DNA of 64,000 bases from Mercurialis annua (Eukaryota > Streptophyta > Magnoliopsida > Malpighiales > Euphorbiaceae), in NCBI RefSeq assembly GCF_937616625.2, contig NC_065577.1, forward strand, positions 25,557,501 to 25,621,500, in the 5' to 3' direction. The notes under the pieces were generated by a model. It was given only the letters and a program-made list of their open reading frames with translations, was not told the origin of the DNA and ran no database searches. This document shows positions 1-13,069 of this stretch, in pieces. Position numbers and translations under genes: made by a program. Position 1 is the stretch's first letter. Each line of letters opens with the position of its first letter.

Positions 1-1888
1 AATGTTGTTCTTCCTGCAGAGGACATTCCAGTGAAACCAAGTAAAAATGGTACTTCTATAGTAACGGAACGAGAAGAAAGGGATGGTAGGGAGTCTGCTG
101 TTCCTGTTTCTGCTGATACTAAAGCTACTTCCAGCAAAAAAAGGGATGGTAGGGAGTGTGCTGATGAAGAAGAAGGTGCTGAAAAAGTCGAATTGGAAGA
201 TTTGGTTTGCGAGAAGGCTGTACTTGAAGGCAAGGATGACCGTGGTGAACCTTGTGTTATTGTTTCTTCCGAACACGTTGATGTTATCTCTCCGAATTTT
301 GAGGTATATTTAATAATTTGAAATTAAGCTGTTTTGATTAACTATATTAATTTGTTTATTGTCAATTTACTAGGTTTCGCAACAAAGCGAGTTGAATTTA
401 AAATCTCCACCAGATGACACCATCAATCAGACTAAAAAAAATGCAAGTGAATCGATTGCTGAATTCAAATCAAAGGAGGTATTGTTTGCTTTAAATTATA
501 TTTATAGTTTAATTTTATAGTTTACTTACTGCATCCTCTCTTATGTTTTTGGTAGTCTGGTCCTTCTTCAAGCCGCTTCATACCGACGCAAACTGGTTGT
601 AAAGTCCGTATTTGTCCATTTGATGCTAATCACATTTTATTCAGTGATGCCACCAAACAAGACATCATTCAGAATTGGCTGGAAGAAGGACGTCCTAAAG
701 GGGCCAAGTTCGTATCTCGACTAACTTTTTTCAGTTCTGTTTTAATGCTCACTTATTTAATTTTTTTTTCTTTGTTTGTTTAGAAGGCAAAGCTGGATAT
801 ACGATCCAAAGATTGATAAATTCCTTCCTCGTCTTTCTCTTGGCGTGGTTGATATTGAAACGAAATCCTGGTTTTACCATCTCTACCACGTTTGAAAGGC
901 TCTTGAGTGTTCTGTAAGTATATCCATATTTCTTTTATTTGTTATTTTTTTTTATTTTATGTGTTTATTATTTGAATTACTCACGAAAGTTTTGTTAATA
1001 ACATTGTTGTGACTGTATGGCTACTTAACCTTGATTTTTGTTTATTTGGCAGCATGTAGATGTTCTCTTTTATTATCTGAGAAAGAAAATAAAATATGGA
1101 TGTGCTGCAAACAGTAGATGTACGTCAACTGATAATTTTTTTGATCGGCGTATTCAAACTCTCTACACAGCATACAAGAAAAAGCAAGATGTGTCACTTG
1201 TTTCTTTGAAACATACAGTGGCTATCTACATTAAAGGTGGTGCTATGCGTTGCAATACGAATTGGGCTAATGTTGACGATGTTATTTTTCCGATCAATTG
1301 TGTTAACGATTGGCATTGGATTTTGGCTCGCCTAAATTTCAAGGAACGATGCATCTATATCTACAATTCGTTGAGGTCGGCACAATATGACAGATAAACA
1401 ACTGAATATGTTACTTGCTATAGTGTGTTGCTTCCACTATTCCTTCAAGCTACCAATTTTTATGATTCTCGAGATGACATCGATACTACTGCCGGTGCTT
1501 ACGAGGGAAAAAGAATAACTGATCCGTTCAGAATAGAGATTGTGGAAAACATGCCTATCCAAAATGATGTGTAAGTCTATAATTTGTTTTTAACTTTAGT
1601 TAGTTGGGTTATATTAAAGAGTTATGGTGACAGAATAGGAACCTAATGTCAACCTTGTTTCTTATGTTTTTTTATTTTTTTCTCACTTTTCGTAGTGATT
1701 GTGGAGTTCATATGTTTTCCGCTGCTGAGTTCTTTGTTGATGGGAAAGTTATGGGGCATGATTATGATGTCAAAGAACACCGTGCTCGTTACGCTTCGTC
1801 ATTATATTTGTATGCTCGTTGGAAGGAAAGCTCTTCTTGTGTTAGTGAAGATGAGGGTCCTCTAAAACTCAAGAGAACATCTGCCTAG
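1..1888 (+). pseudogene. Ulp1-like (C48) cysteine protease gene, 5'-incomplete and broken
   Basis: Spliced fragments in order: about 1-304 (acidic, low complexity), 374-477, 555-705, 784-913, 1053-1571 and 1695-1888, with GT/AG-like borders. The 1053-1571 exon reads HVDVLFYYLRKK and then a DDVIFPIN stretch and WHW, the catalytic His region of plant Ulp1-type peptidases. The last exon begins DCGVHMF, containing the catalytic Cys. Two in-frame stops break it: a TGA near 893 and a TAA at 1395-1397, after which the same frame continues with typical sequence. The family cleaves SUMO or related modifiers in hosts; in transposons its role is unknown. Ulp1-like genes are known passengers of plant DNA transposons. 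The start lies left of the window. Confidence 0.8.
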
Positions 1889-2506
1889 GGAGTGAAGAGG
1901 AAGCTAATTTATGGAGGTTCAAGATGAAGAGTGTTATTGATTTTTGTTTGTAAAGAAAGTCTCCTTTTTGTCACACTTTTATTTTGCTTGGAGGACATAA
2001 ATGTCCATTTATTTCTTATTTGAAGTCTATTTTAGAGTATGTGTAAAAACAGGTAATTACAATATGTGTAGTGTTTTAGCAAATTTCTGCAAAATTGTGA
2101 ATTGTCAATAGTTATATTAAAAGGCAGGAGTTCAATTCTATTTTTCTGTTCGGTTCTATAGTAGAAGTACAAAATTGAGAAAAAATAATTGGTATTACAC
2201 CAAACCTTAAAATCAAACTAAACCAAAGGAATCAATTGAATGTTTGGCTGATATCTCATATATAATTCCATACATTCAAACTCGATGTGTGGCTAATATC
2301 TCGACGAGTTTTCATCAACACATCGAGTTTCTGCTATCCAGTTTTCCACAAATTTCATGTTGGGCTGCATAACTACTGCCATAAAACACCAAAATTCTAC
2401 AATCTACATTCAAGGCAATATAAAAAAGCATCTCTCAGTAAAATTCATACTTTTAAACAAGCTACAAGAATCCAAAAAGAGTTCAATAAGCGGTAAATTT
2501 CAGTCA
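1889..2506. other. Gap between the convergent Ulp1-like and transposase genes
   Basis: AT-rich spacer between two tail-to-tail genes, presumably holding both 3' ends. No open frame of note. It contains one copy of a TCGA-rich motif at about 2278-2310 that recurs upstream of the transposase. Confidence 0.6.
2278..2335. repeat. TCGACGAGTT motif copy, 3' side of transposase gene
   Basis: Contains AAACTCGATGT, then GCTAATA, then TCGACGAGTT, followed by an inverted ACATCGAGTTT. The same pattern appears at 6463-6496 on the other side of the transposase gene. In the CACTA family, short subterminal motifs bind the element's own protein; that role here is inference. Confidence 0.55.
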
Positions 2507-5500
2507 CTAATCATCGTCTTCGTCTTCATTGTCACTGTCATTTGAGTCTTCTAGTACATCAGTGTCGGCATCATCATAATTGATCGTAGTATCATCCTCC
2601 TCATCGCTAGAATAAATCGGGTTTGAGTTTTGACCTTGAAACATTTGACCAACATCAACTTTATCCGGTAATACATCTATAGGATGCAAGAGTTCCAAAT
2701 TTTCACCACCATTTTGATCGACTTCATGACTATTATCTGCCTCGTATTGCTGATAGGGCTCATCATTCAATATTGAATCTTCATTGCACACTTTTTCCTT
2801 TTCTGGCACATCAAATATATTCCTGTGAAATGATTTTTGCACAATTTTCCAATGACCTCCATTTTTCATATCGCTGACATAAAAAACCTGCTGTACTTGA
2901 GAACTCAACACGAAAGAATCACCTGTATACCATTTATGGCTCACATTAACAGAAACTAAGTTGTCATCTGTTTTAATTCCATTTTTATCGCCAACATCCC
3001 ACCAATCACATTTAAACAAGAAAACATGATTCCCATTAACATATTGGAGGTCAATGATATCTGTTAGCACACCATAAAACTCGATTTCTTTCGACTTATG
3101 CTCTCCCGTAACTAAAACTCCATTATTTTGAGTCCGACAAAAATTATCACGCTCAACTGTGTGAAACCTAACTCCATTGACAATTATCCCACTGTACCTA
3201 GCAATTCGTATATCAGGACATAATCCCAACGCATATATATGATCTGTTGCTGCAACCAAACCAGTAGCACGTAAGCGTCCAACCTGAAAAATAAGTTTAA
3301 TGGTGAAATTAGAGGCATAATTCAATATTTTGTACTTTTATAGCATCATACTTACACACTCCTTGAACCAACTGGCAAATCCTGCCTGGTGTCTTTTTTG
3401 CACATCTATAACACTTTCCTTTTGTAATTCCTCAATGTGAATCATGCACAATGTTTATAAAATTAGATAAAAAGTGTAAAATAAAGCTATTTTGAAACTC
3501 TAAAGTCTTTGTTTTTTCAAAATAAAATAACTTACTTAAGATATTCATCAACATCCTCACAATTGTTAAGCACATACCACTGCAATTTTTCAAAATCAGA
3601 ATGGGATAACGTTTTATATTCTGTAGCTCCTAAAGGTCTTGCATTGTTTGAAAATATGGAAAATCCATTTTCCACTCCTATTTGCACAGGAAAATTATTT
3701 CTCTCAACGCGATTATATATTGTCTCAACCCCATGAAAATACAGTGAACAAAAGTTCAAACATTCTTTAGTGATATACGCTTCAGCAATTGAACCCTCCG
3801 GTCGAGCTAAGTTACGTACATAATTTTTCAAAGTACGTAAGAACCTGCACAACAAATTTGTTGTAAATATGAATAAACCATATAGATATATAAAAATTAG
3901 TTAAAACTGCAGCAAGAAAACTAAAAATAAAATTTCCTTATCAACTAACCTCTCAATAAAGTACATCCACCTATAGTGAACAGGGCCTCCTAATTCTACT
4001 TCACGAGGCAGATGAATTGGCAAATGCATCATTACCACGAAAAAAGATGGAGGATATATCATCTCAAGTTTACATATTATCAAAATGATATCGCTCTGCA
4101 ACTTTTTAACTGTAGATCTTTTTAAAGTCTTCGAACAAAGCTCCTTAAAGAAAGAGCTCAACTCTGATAATGCAGTGTAAACCTCACTACGCAAAGACCC
4201 ACAAATTGATGCTGGAAGTAACCGTTGCAAGAATATATGATAATCATGGCTTTTCATCCCCATAACTTTGCAGTCCTGAACACTTACACATCGAGAAAGA
4301 TTGGAAGCATATCCGTCTGGCAACCGGATTGACTGCAACCATTCGCAAAACTTTCTCCTTTCAGGCTTCGGTAATGTATAACAAGCAAGTGGCATAAAAA
4401 ATTTATTTCCCTTTTGCTGTAAATGTAACTCTTTTCTTATACCCATTGCTTCTAAATCCATTCGAGCCTTAATGTTATCCTTAGATTTTCCATCAATATT
4501 CATTAACGTACCCAATATATTTTCACATATATTCTTCTCAATATGCATTACATCTAAATTATGACGTAATTTTAATGTTTTCCAGTAAGGCAATTCAAAG
4601 AATATACTTCTCTTTGTCCAATTGAGCTCTTCAGGACCACGTGCACGCTTTTTTTGGTTAGGTGTATTCCCAAAAACAAGGCTTTTTGGAAGCAAATCTA
4701 ATTGCCTTAGAACTTCATCTCCTGACAACTCTTCAGGCTTTGACCCGTGCTCTGGTTTGCCATCAAATTTTCTGCTTTTTCTCCAAGAATGTTGGGCATG
4801 TAAATATCTCCGATGACCCATGTAACATTTCTTCACTCCATTTTTTAATGTTAGCGAACATGTCCACTTATTACACACAGGACATGCCAATTTTCCTTTT
4901 GTGCTCCATCCAGATAACATTCCATATGCTGGAAAGTCATTTATTGTCCATAATAATGCAGCATGTAATTGAAAATTCTTACCGCTATATGCATCATATG
5001 TTGTCACACCGGTCTCCCATAACTCTTTTAACTCATCAATTAATGGCCTTTAATATACATCGATATTATTTCCGGGAGATTCCTTACCAGGAATAAGCAA
5101 AGATAACATCAAAAAATTCTCCTTCATGCATTTCCATGGTGGTAAGTTATATGGCGTCACAATCACCGGCCACATGCTATAACTCGTGCTCATATTTTCA
5201 AAAGGGTTAAATCCATCACTAGCAAGCCCAAGTCGCACGTTACGAGCATCTTTGCCAAACCAAGCATATTTCTGGTCAAAATCTTTCCATTCCGTAGCAT
5301 CAGCTGGATGTCTAATCGTATCATCATCTACACGTTTCTCCTTATGCCACCTCATATTTTCACCAATATCTTTAGACATAAATAACCTCTGAAGTCTAGG
5401 TACTAAAGGGAAATGTCTAAGAATTTTTTGAGCAACCTTCTTGCGTTTTCCGAAACCTAATTTCCATCTAGGGGCCTTACAAGTTGGACACGTGTCAAGA

Positions 5501-6177
5501 TTTTCATTTTCCTTCCAAAATAGCACACAATCATTTACACAAGCATCAATAGTTACGTAACCGAGTCCTAAATCACGCATCAATTTTTTAACCTCATAAC
5601 TTGAGCTTGGAAGGGTTTCTCCTCTCGGGAGTGCATCCTTGAACAACTCCAAATTCGAAAAAAATGACTTATTACTAGAATTTGTGAGTGCTTTGATATT
5701 AATCATCTTAAGAAGAAAAGAGAGCTTTGAATATTTTTGACTTCCAGGATATGGTTCACAATGAGAATCATTCCACAATTTAGCAAATTTTGCTACTTCT
5801 CCTTTTAGAATGTTATTATCTTGATTGGGAAGTCTGTCTTCCATGTCGGTGTCCATAAAAGTTGCATTACACATATCATCTAACATTTCTGAAACATCAT
5901 TTCCACTATCCTCCAATTCATTGTCCGAATTAATAAAGACATCTAAACTATCACGAGGTTGAGAAGTCTCACCATGGTGCACCCAGTTTGTGTAGTTTTC
6001 ACTAATTCCATATTGATATAGATCCATTTTGACTTCTTGCAATGGCTTCAAATAAATAATGATGCAGTTCTTGCATGGACATCGAACTCTGCCATTTGAA
6101 TCAGTAAAGTCTTTTGCAACATTCAGAAAATTTTTGACCTCTTGAATATAACATGAACTAAATCGGTACGACGTCAT
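2507..6177 (-). pseudogene. CACTA TNP2-type transposase
   Basis: Read on the minus strand. The first exon (6177 down to 5050) starts MTSYRFSSCYIQEVKNFL with a transposase-associated domain rich in Cys (RCPCKNC), then the TNP2-like transposase_21 core (CPTCKAPRWKLG, GLASDGFNPF, PPWKCMKENFLMLSLLIPG). An in-frame TAA near 5050 splits it from the continuation (5007 to 3901: LDVMHIEKNICENILGTL, SHDYHIFLQRLLP, LPIHLPREVELGGPV, a DUF4218-like stretch). Further exons follow at about 3850-3532, 3430-3357 and 3283-2507; the last has a DUF4216-like YGVLTDIIDLQY...LFKCDWWD segment and a very acidic tail. The gene would encode the cut-and-paste enzyme that binds subterminal repeats. The premature stop makes this copy probably inactive. 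Exon borders are by eye. Confidence 0.88.
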
Positions 6178-6389
6178 CCAACTTTTGTCTGATGGCGTCC
6201 CTTTAATTCCAAAATAATATATTAGGCAACATCAATATTTGGTACAAATCTATCAATTGAAAATATAATTAAAACTTACCCATTACAAATCAGATACCGT
6301 TAGCTATTTTAAAAATATATCCAATTTCTTTCCCTGAACTACTTGCGGTTCTAAAACAAGGCTAACATTTGTTTAGTGTTACTGTTAAA

Positions 6390-6665
6390 ACATACTCGAG
6401 GTAAGGCTATATAGTCGACGACTTTTTAAACTTAACTCGAGTTTATACGTCGTTTGCAATGTTAAACTCGATGTCATGCTTAATAGTCGACGAGTTACAT
6501 CCTTAACTCGACTTTTTTATCTCTGTCAAAGCACAAACTTGATGTAAGTCTTAATACTCGACGAAATGGAAGCAAACTCTCGAGTTCTTGTTTTTACTGA
6601 GCTAATAAACTCGAGAATAGGTGATAAGTCGTCGAGTTTGAAGCCCGACCTCGAGTTTGTACGAA
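6390..6665. repeat. Cluster of CTCGAG / GTCGACGAGTT motifs upstream of transposase
   Basis: At least six short TCGA-containing repeats in both orientations occur in about 275 bp (for example AACTCGAGTTTATACGTCG, AAACTCGATGT with GTCGACGAGTT, CTCGAGAATAGG, CGTCGAGTTTG, CCTCGAGTTTG) in otherwise AT-rich sequence. They sit in the presumed leader or promoter of the transposase gene. The repeated hexamers suggest a protein-binding region. Confidence 0.6.
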
Positions 6666-6899
6666 TCAGTTGAAAATTTAAATTATCAATTGAACAAATA
6701 AGCAATTTGAATGTGAAATTCATCCTACATTAATCAATTTAGTCTCTTTTCATAAGTTAAAAAATACCTGGACAAATAAGCATCAACAAACACAAAATCA
6801 ATGAAAGTGCGGCGGCGTGAGAAGTGTACAAACGTATGGAATTGATGCGGTAGTGTGGTGTCAATATTCAGCAAAAAAAGTTTTTCCCTAATGAAGAGT

Positions 6900-8281
6900 G
6901 CTTCGATTAACCTAATTTGGATATTTGAATCTTAATTGTCATATACCTTTTTTTATCAAAATAAAATATAATTTCATAACCCATTTAAACCTGTTATCAT
7001 TAATTGTTTTTTCAATTCCATGGTGACAAAATATTTATTAATCACAATATCATTTAATTTCGCTTAATTGCTGAAAAATAAAATTATTCACAATATTTTT
7101 ACATATTATGATAAAATTTATTTTATCATAATAACTGTATTTTTAATATACAGTGACAAAACAGTTTTTGTCAAAACCCATTGTCACAACAAACACAATT
7201 AATTGCTATAGTGACAAAAATATTTGACACAATATTTAATTATCACAACATTATATAAGTTTAATTAATTGCTGGAAAAAAAAATTCGTTACAAAAGTCT
7301 TTAAATATTATGCTAAAATTTATTTTATCATTATAACTGTATATATTTTCTATTTTACCATTTATTTTCTGCAATTAGTTTTTATAAGGTTGACATATGG
7401 TCAATAAACGGTTTATTTAAGGTTATTATAACTATAGTTTAAAATACAGGCACAAAACATTTGTTTTGGCAAATTACTTTGTCACAACAATATATTTACT
7501 TTTTTATATAGTGACAAATAAATATGACACAATAAATATTATAACTGTCTTTTTAAAATATCGGAACCAAACATTTGTTTTGGCAAAATATTTTGTCAGA
7601 AAAATAAATTTACTTTTTTTATTGACAAATAAATTTGACGCAATAAACAGTAGTGGAAAGAGTTTTTTTCGAGTTATTCCTTAACATATATATTTTTTGC
7701 ACTTCCTTGTTCATACTCTATTTTGTGTTTATTTTGTGTTTTATAAGGTTGACATAAGGTTGACATCAGGTTCATATGCAGTCGTTATAACTGTAGGTTT
7801 AAAATACGAAAACAAAACATTTGTTTTGGCAAAATACGTTGTCACAAAGACATATTTACTTTTTTATAAGTGACGACAAAATTTGACACAATATTAATTT
7901 ATTACAATATCTTTTATTGGCAAAATACTTTGTCACAACAAACGTAATTAATTTTTATAGTGACAAAATATATCTAATTGCTGCAAAATAAAATTTGTCA
8001 CAACTTTTTTAAATATTATGATAAGAATAATTTTGTCATAATAACAATATTTTAAATTACGGCGACAAAACATGTTTTTGTCAAAATAGTTAGTCACAAC
8101 AAACATAATTATTTTTTATAGTGACAAAAATGGTTGACACAATATGTATTTGTCGCAATATCATTTTATTGAACTCTCATTGTGACAAAATATTTTTTTT
8201 GTCACAACTAACCTATTTATTATGACAAAATATAGTTTGTCACATATTTTTTTGTCACAAGAAGTCAAATTTTTTGTAGTG
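6900..8281. repeat. CACTA subterminal repeat zone and TIR
   Basis: About 1.4 kb of AT-rich sequence built from many diverged copies of a GTGACAAAATAT-like motif (clear examples near 7165, 7210, 7520, 7960, 8060, 8180 and 8220), in both orientations. It ends in the terminal motif at 8264-8281 (minus strand CACTACAAAAAATTTGAC). A short open frame at 7466-7684 is repeat sequence, not a gene. Confidence 0.8.
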
Positions 8282-8284
8282 ACC

Positions 8285-10799
8285 TTACTAAGAACGCGGG
8301 AATTAATATCACCTCTCCAGAGAAATCTCATCATATACGACTCCAACTGATTCCGAACTAAACCAGGCATACTGAACAAAGACATAAAATAAACCGGTAT
8401 ACTAAACAAAACCGATTTAATGAGAACTAACCTTCCTGCAGGAGAAAGAAGGGAACCTTTCCAAATTGCCAGGCGCGACTTAAAACGTTCCACTACATGA
8501 TCCCAAGAACCCATAGACAATCTCTTATTAGATAGAGGAAGACCCAGATATCTAATTGGAAACAAGTCTATCTTACATCCTATCAAATGCGCCGCATCAA
8601 ATAATTCAGAGTCACACACATTAATTCCCATAATGGAGCTTTTATGGTAATTAATGGTCAAGCCAGAGATCAACTCAAAACAGCAAAGAATACAGGTCAA
8701 ATTGCTAAGCTGCTCGATAATATAAGGAAGATACAAGATGGTGTCATCAGCAAATTGCAACAACGAAATAGGCTCATGATATTGAGAAAATCGAAAACCC
8801 TCAATAAGACTCAAGTCCATAGATCTGTCTAGAATGCGCTTCAAGCCCTCCACTGCAATGACAAACAAATAAGGAGATATAGGATCCCCTTGACGAACAC
8901 CCCTCTGTAACACAATAGGATCAACCGGACTACCATTGACAAGAACCGTCGTAGTAGCTGATGAAAGGCAACCAGACATCCATTTAATCCAAATATCAGG
9001 AAAATTCATGTTGCGCATGACTGAAAATAAATACTCCCACTCAATGCTGTCAAAAGCTTTGTGAAAATCAAGCTTCAGCACCAGTAATTTTTCCTTCCTC
9101 CTTGTAGCAACATGAACAAGCTCGTTGGCAATCATAGAACACTCCAAAATGCTTCTACCCTTCAAGAACGCATGTTGATTATCTGAAATCACATCAGAAA
9201 GAATCGGAGCTAACCTTCTACTAAGAGCTTTAGAAAGCATCTTATAAAACCCATTCACCAAGCTAATAGGACGATAGTCCTTAATGTTAGAAGATCCAAC
9301 CACCTTAGGAATCAAAACCATGAAGGCTGAATTGATGCCCTTCGGTAATATGCCCGAATCATAGAACTGCTGAAAGAAAGCAACGATCTCCACTTTCATA
9401 ATCTGCCAAGCCTTCTGATAAAAGTAAAAATTAAATCCATCTGGTCCTGGAGCCTTGCTAACACCACACGACTTAATAGCATTAAGAATTTCTATCTCAT
9501 TAAAAGGCCTAACCAGAGAAGCAGCATGAACATCCGAAATTTTCTCAAAGAAAAGGCTAGAGATATCAAACATAACACTTCTGTTCCGACTATAAAGAGT
9601 GCTATGAAAATTCCTAATATGCAACCTGATATCATTAGGCTCCGTATAAATAGTACCATCCACCAGAACTGAAGAAATATGATTGTTCCTGTAGTGAGAA
9701 GAACCCATAATGTGAAAAAACTTTGTATTCCTATCACCCTCCAACGACCATTTAAGTCTTGATTTCTGTTTCCAAAGAGATTCAACATTTTTTCAGCTTT
9801 CCACAGCTCACCATGCAATCTGTCATATTCGGCCTTTTCCTCGTCCGTTTGCTGCCCCAAATCTGCAGCTATCTCACTAGAAAGAACGCTGTCAGACATC
9901 TCTCTAATGATATTGTTTTGATCTCCAAAGACTTCTCTATTCCAGACTCTAATTTTTTGTCTAAACTCCTTTAATCTTTGAATAAGATTAGGAGTACTAG
10001 CACAAATAGAACGCCAACTTTCATATATAAGGATATCAAAACCATCGTGATCCCACCAAGAGTCTATAGAACGAAAAGGCTTTGGTCCCCAGTTAATAAC
10101 AGTGGCAGATCGAAAGCAAATAGGAACATGGTCTGATAAGCCCCCCGGTAAAGCTGATAAAAACATACTAGGCCAGAGAGTACCTGCAGCAGCCAAAACT
10201 AAGAATCTATCAATACGGGACCTTGATGCTGAGTTGTGCCAAGTGAAAAGTCTACCCTGAAGAGGCAAATCTAACAACTCGGAGCTGTTAATAAAATCTC
10301 TAAGAGCGACCATAGAAATTGTGTAACCACTCCCATTTAATCTTTCCTCCGGAGTCAATGTTTCATTGAAATCACCACAAATAAAAATTGTACCCGTGAA
10401 CACCAGTAAATCGTTCAGTTCCTGCCAAAACAAAGATCTTTCCGACGCTACATTGCTTACATAAATAAGAATATTACGACAACACATAAAATCATAGGTA
10501 AAATCCATAGAGATTCATCTTTGACCTTTCGAGACAGACACATTTTTCAACAAAGCAGAATTCCATTTAAGTAGCAAACCACCTGAAGCATCAATAGAAG
10601 GAACCCATTCATACCCAAAATCGAAATTCGGCCATAAATTTCTAACTAGAAAATCATCAATCAATTCTTTTTTAGATTCCAATAAGCCAATAAAAGAAAG
10701 ATTGTGAGAAGAGACCAATTTCCGAATAAAAATTTGCTTTCTATTATTCAACAAACCCCCTCGACAATTCCACGACACAAAAGTAAGAGGCAAAGACAT
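8285..10799 (-). pseudogene. LINE ORF2: endonuclease and reverse transcriptase
   Basis: The endonuclease begins at 10799 (MSLPLTFVSWNCRGG). It shows GLLESKKE, then after an in-frame stop near 10513 continues with FICGDFNETL, SRIDRFLV and GLSDHVPICF, the apurinic-endonuclease motif series of L1 LINEs. A frameshift near 9750 leads into the RT frame starting EGDRNTKFFH. This carries the fingers and palm motifs: KAPGPDGF, YRPISLVN, LKLDFHKAFDS, QRGVRQGDPISPYLF and LLQFADDTILY (the FADD catalytic pair), then LPIRYLGLPLS. The protein nicks target DNA and copies LINE RNA at the nick. The zinc-finger C terminus is cut off by the CACTA insertion. Confidence 0.92.
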
Positions 10800-10968
10800 A
10801 AAAGAGATAAAAACCTTGAAAATGCAGAAGATTCAGAGTGAATCTTTGTTCATCCTCCTTGAAAGCTTACATAGAGTTGCCTCTTTGTTCTCCAACTTGA
10901 AAAGACCCAAGTCATTACCAATTTTCAAGTCTTATGAAGAATATCCACTGTGTTATTACTATCAGAGT

Positions 10969-12516
10969 TCACCGAGGTGGCAGTGTCCAAGATAGAGAGA
11001 AAATTTTGTTCATGTTTGCTAAATTACTCTCAGAAAGATTCTGATCCTCATAGGTTAGAGCTGTAGTTTCCACATTTGCAAAATTCCTCTCAACTGAATT
11101 GGATTTCTCCCGGCTTTGATCTACATGATCTGTCTGCATTGCAGGTTGGTGGATCGTAGCAACTGCAGCCTGTGGATAACCCGACATTGGTGATTGAAGC
11201 TGAAAGCTTTCATCATTCACTCGAGTTTTAGGTAACCTCCCTGCTATATTAACGTCCAAAGAAGTCAAATCCACAACATCACATCTGACTCCAGAGGAAT
11301 GAACAAGCCCTTCCGTAGCTTGATCTACGCTAACATCAAAAAGCATTGCACCTGAATTATCTAATGATGATAATTTTAAATTATCAACATTAAAACCTGT
11401 AGAGGATTCTTCATGTGGCTCCTCCACAAAGTCAACCTATAAATGGGATTCTACCGCATAAATCATAACAGATTTATTCTCATAATTAACTGCCACAGAT
11501 TGATTAATACATGAGCAAGTAGTAGAAATAAGGACCATGCCTGCATCCATACATCTTCTGTTCAAATATGATTCATGCACCATAATTGATTCACCTAAGA
11601 CGTTACCAATCTCCATAAACACACCTTCAGACCGTAGGGAAATTGGAAGTTCCGAGACTGAAACCCAAACCAGCCGTGAGTAAGCTTGGTTAAAATCCTC
11701 CACCCAAGAGAATGATTGAAAAAAGTTCAAGTGTTTATGTCCAGAGAACAGCATAAACGTTTCTGCCAGAGCCAAAGTCTGGAATGTAATGAGAACAGTA
11801 TTACTTCCTAGAAAAGCAATATTATCCGCTGAAAATTGCAGTTTTGCCATGTGACTCTTCACCTTCAGAATGTCTTTAATATCTGAAACCCTAGCCACTA
11901 TTGATCTATGTAACTATTCCTTCTCCTCAATGATTAGATCATTAGGGATTGATAAGCGTACATCGCTGGAAATAGGACTCTTATCGTTAATAGATATCCC
12001 AAACGACGCCTCTTTGTACGATCTCTTGTCTCGAAACGATGGAGAAGAGATAACCCTCGCTGTAACATCCTGTTTATTGACTGTCTTCATCCTAGTGACA
12101 AGGCTTTTCCTCTCTGGGTATTTTGAAACAAACGCTCGTAGACGAAACTTGCCAATGGAAATCATATTCAGCCTTCCAATGATCCATGAGGTTGCGTTAT
12201 TCGATTCTGGTCGTAAAAATCCGAAACTAACATTGCGTTTTGTTAGTTTTGTTGCCAGAGAAACCCTCCCAATTACACCATACCTAGCAAAAACTTTTTC
12301 TAGGTCATGGTATCTCCAAGTTTTGGGGAAGTTCTCAAAATAGATAACTCCCGAGCTGTTGTTCTTTTCCACCACACCAGAATTTTCATGTCCCTTACGC
12401 GATACGTCATAATGAACAGAGTTTGAAGCCGCAGGCAGATTGCCTGAAAACCTATGGTTTGCGTCTTCCCTGAGCTGTGGGAGAGACATCGCCTTTTGAC
12501 TGACTACGGAGAGCAT
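10969..12516 (-). pseudogene. LINE ORF1: RRM-containing RNA-binding protein
   Basis: The first frame (12516 to 11914) has an RRM at about residues 55-125 (GVIYFENFPKTW..., then VSFGFLRPES with aromatic RNP-like positions). A stop at 11914 is followed in another segment (11898 to 11437) by a DUF4283-like stretch (SFSWVEDFNQAYSRLVWV), then a stop and a Ser/Thr-rich tail (11427 to 10969). ORF1 proteins of plant L1 elements bind element RNA. The stops make this copy nonfunctional. Confidence 0.75.
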
Positions 12517-12520
12517 TGAT

Positions 12521-13069
12521 GTTGAACTTATTTTATAACTTTATAATTATTTGGTAAACTTTAATTTATTACTTTAGTATGATTTAAATTTCCTAATTTG
12601 ACAATATATATCAACAAATTAGAGTTAAATAGAAAAAGCTAATAACTATATAGTTGTTTCTAATTTTGGCAATTTATATTACAAAAGGTAGATACAATAT
12701 AATATACATTGAATATACCAATAATTATAATATTATTATAATTTTAAAATATACTATTACAAGTCAACACTTTTAACCTACCAAATACGTTGTAAATTGA
12801 TGTTTTTCTATTTTGGTAGTTAAATTGGATATAAATGCTATTTGATACTCAATTGCCTTATTTAGATATAACATTTTACATGCTAATGCGTTACTAATGA
12901 CTAATTAAGTTTAATAAAAAAATAGGGTAGTTATGTTATTTTGATAACCATTAAATTTCAGAAGGATTATTTTCCAAATACTTGTTTATGGTAAATTATT
13001 TACATCATTTTGATTCATTTTTTCTCTTATCCTATGTTGTCTAATAAGCTAACTTATTTACCAAAAATA
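12521..13069. other. AT-rich spacer
   Basis: No gene, TIR pair or repeat that I can support between the LINE and the Pack-MULE. Confidence 0.6.

Larger units (their letters stand above)
1..8281 (-). mobile_element. CACTA (En/Spm) DNA transposon, right part
   Basis: The right terminus is at 8281, where the minus strand begins CACTACAAAAAATTTGAC, the classic CACTA terminal motif. Inside it lie a subterminal repeat zone (about 6900-8281), a TNP2-type transposase gene on the minus strand (2507-6177) and, tail to tail with it, a Ulp1-like protease gene on the plus strand (1-1888). The left terminus is outside the window, so membership of the Ulp1 gene in the same element is inferred from shared motifs on both sides of the transposase (2278-2310 and 6390-6665) and from the absence of another element end between them. 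The element interrupts the reverse transcriptase of a LINE at 8282. The transposase is broken, so movement would need a helper. Confidence 0.85.
8282..12520 (-). mobile_element. L1-type LINE, interrupted by the CACTA element
   Basis: A non-LTR retrotransposon on the minus strand with ORF1 (RRM type) followed by ORF2 (endonuclease plus reverse transcriptase). The reading of ORF2 stops abruptly at 8282, where the CACTA terminus begins, right after the FLWRGDINSRVLSKV segment downstream of the RT core. The rest must lie left of the window. The 5' side ends near 12520 within ORF1 leader sequence, so it may also be 5' truncated. Multiple stops and a frameshift show it is dead. Confidence 0.88.
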
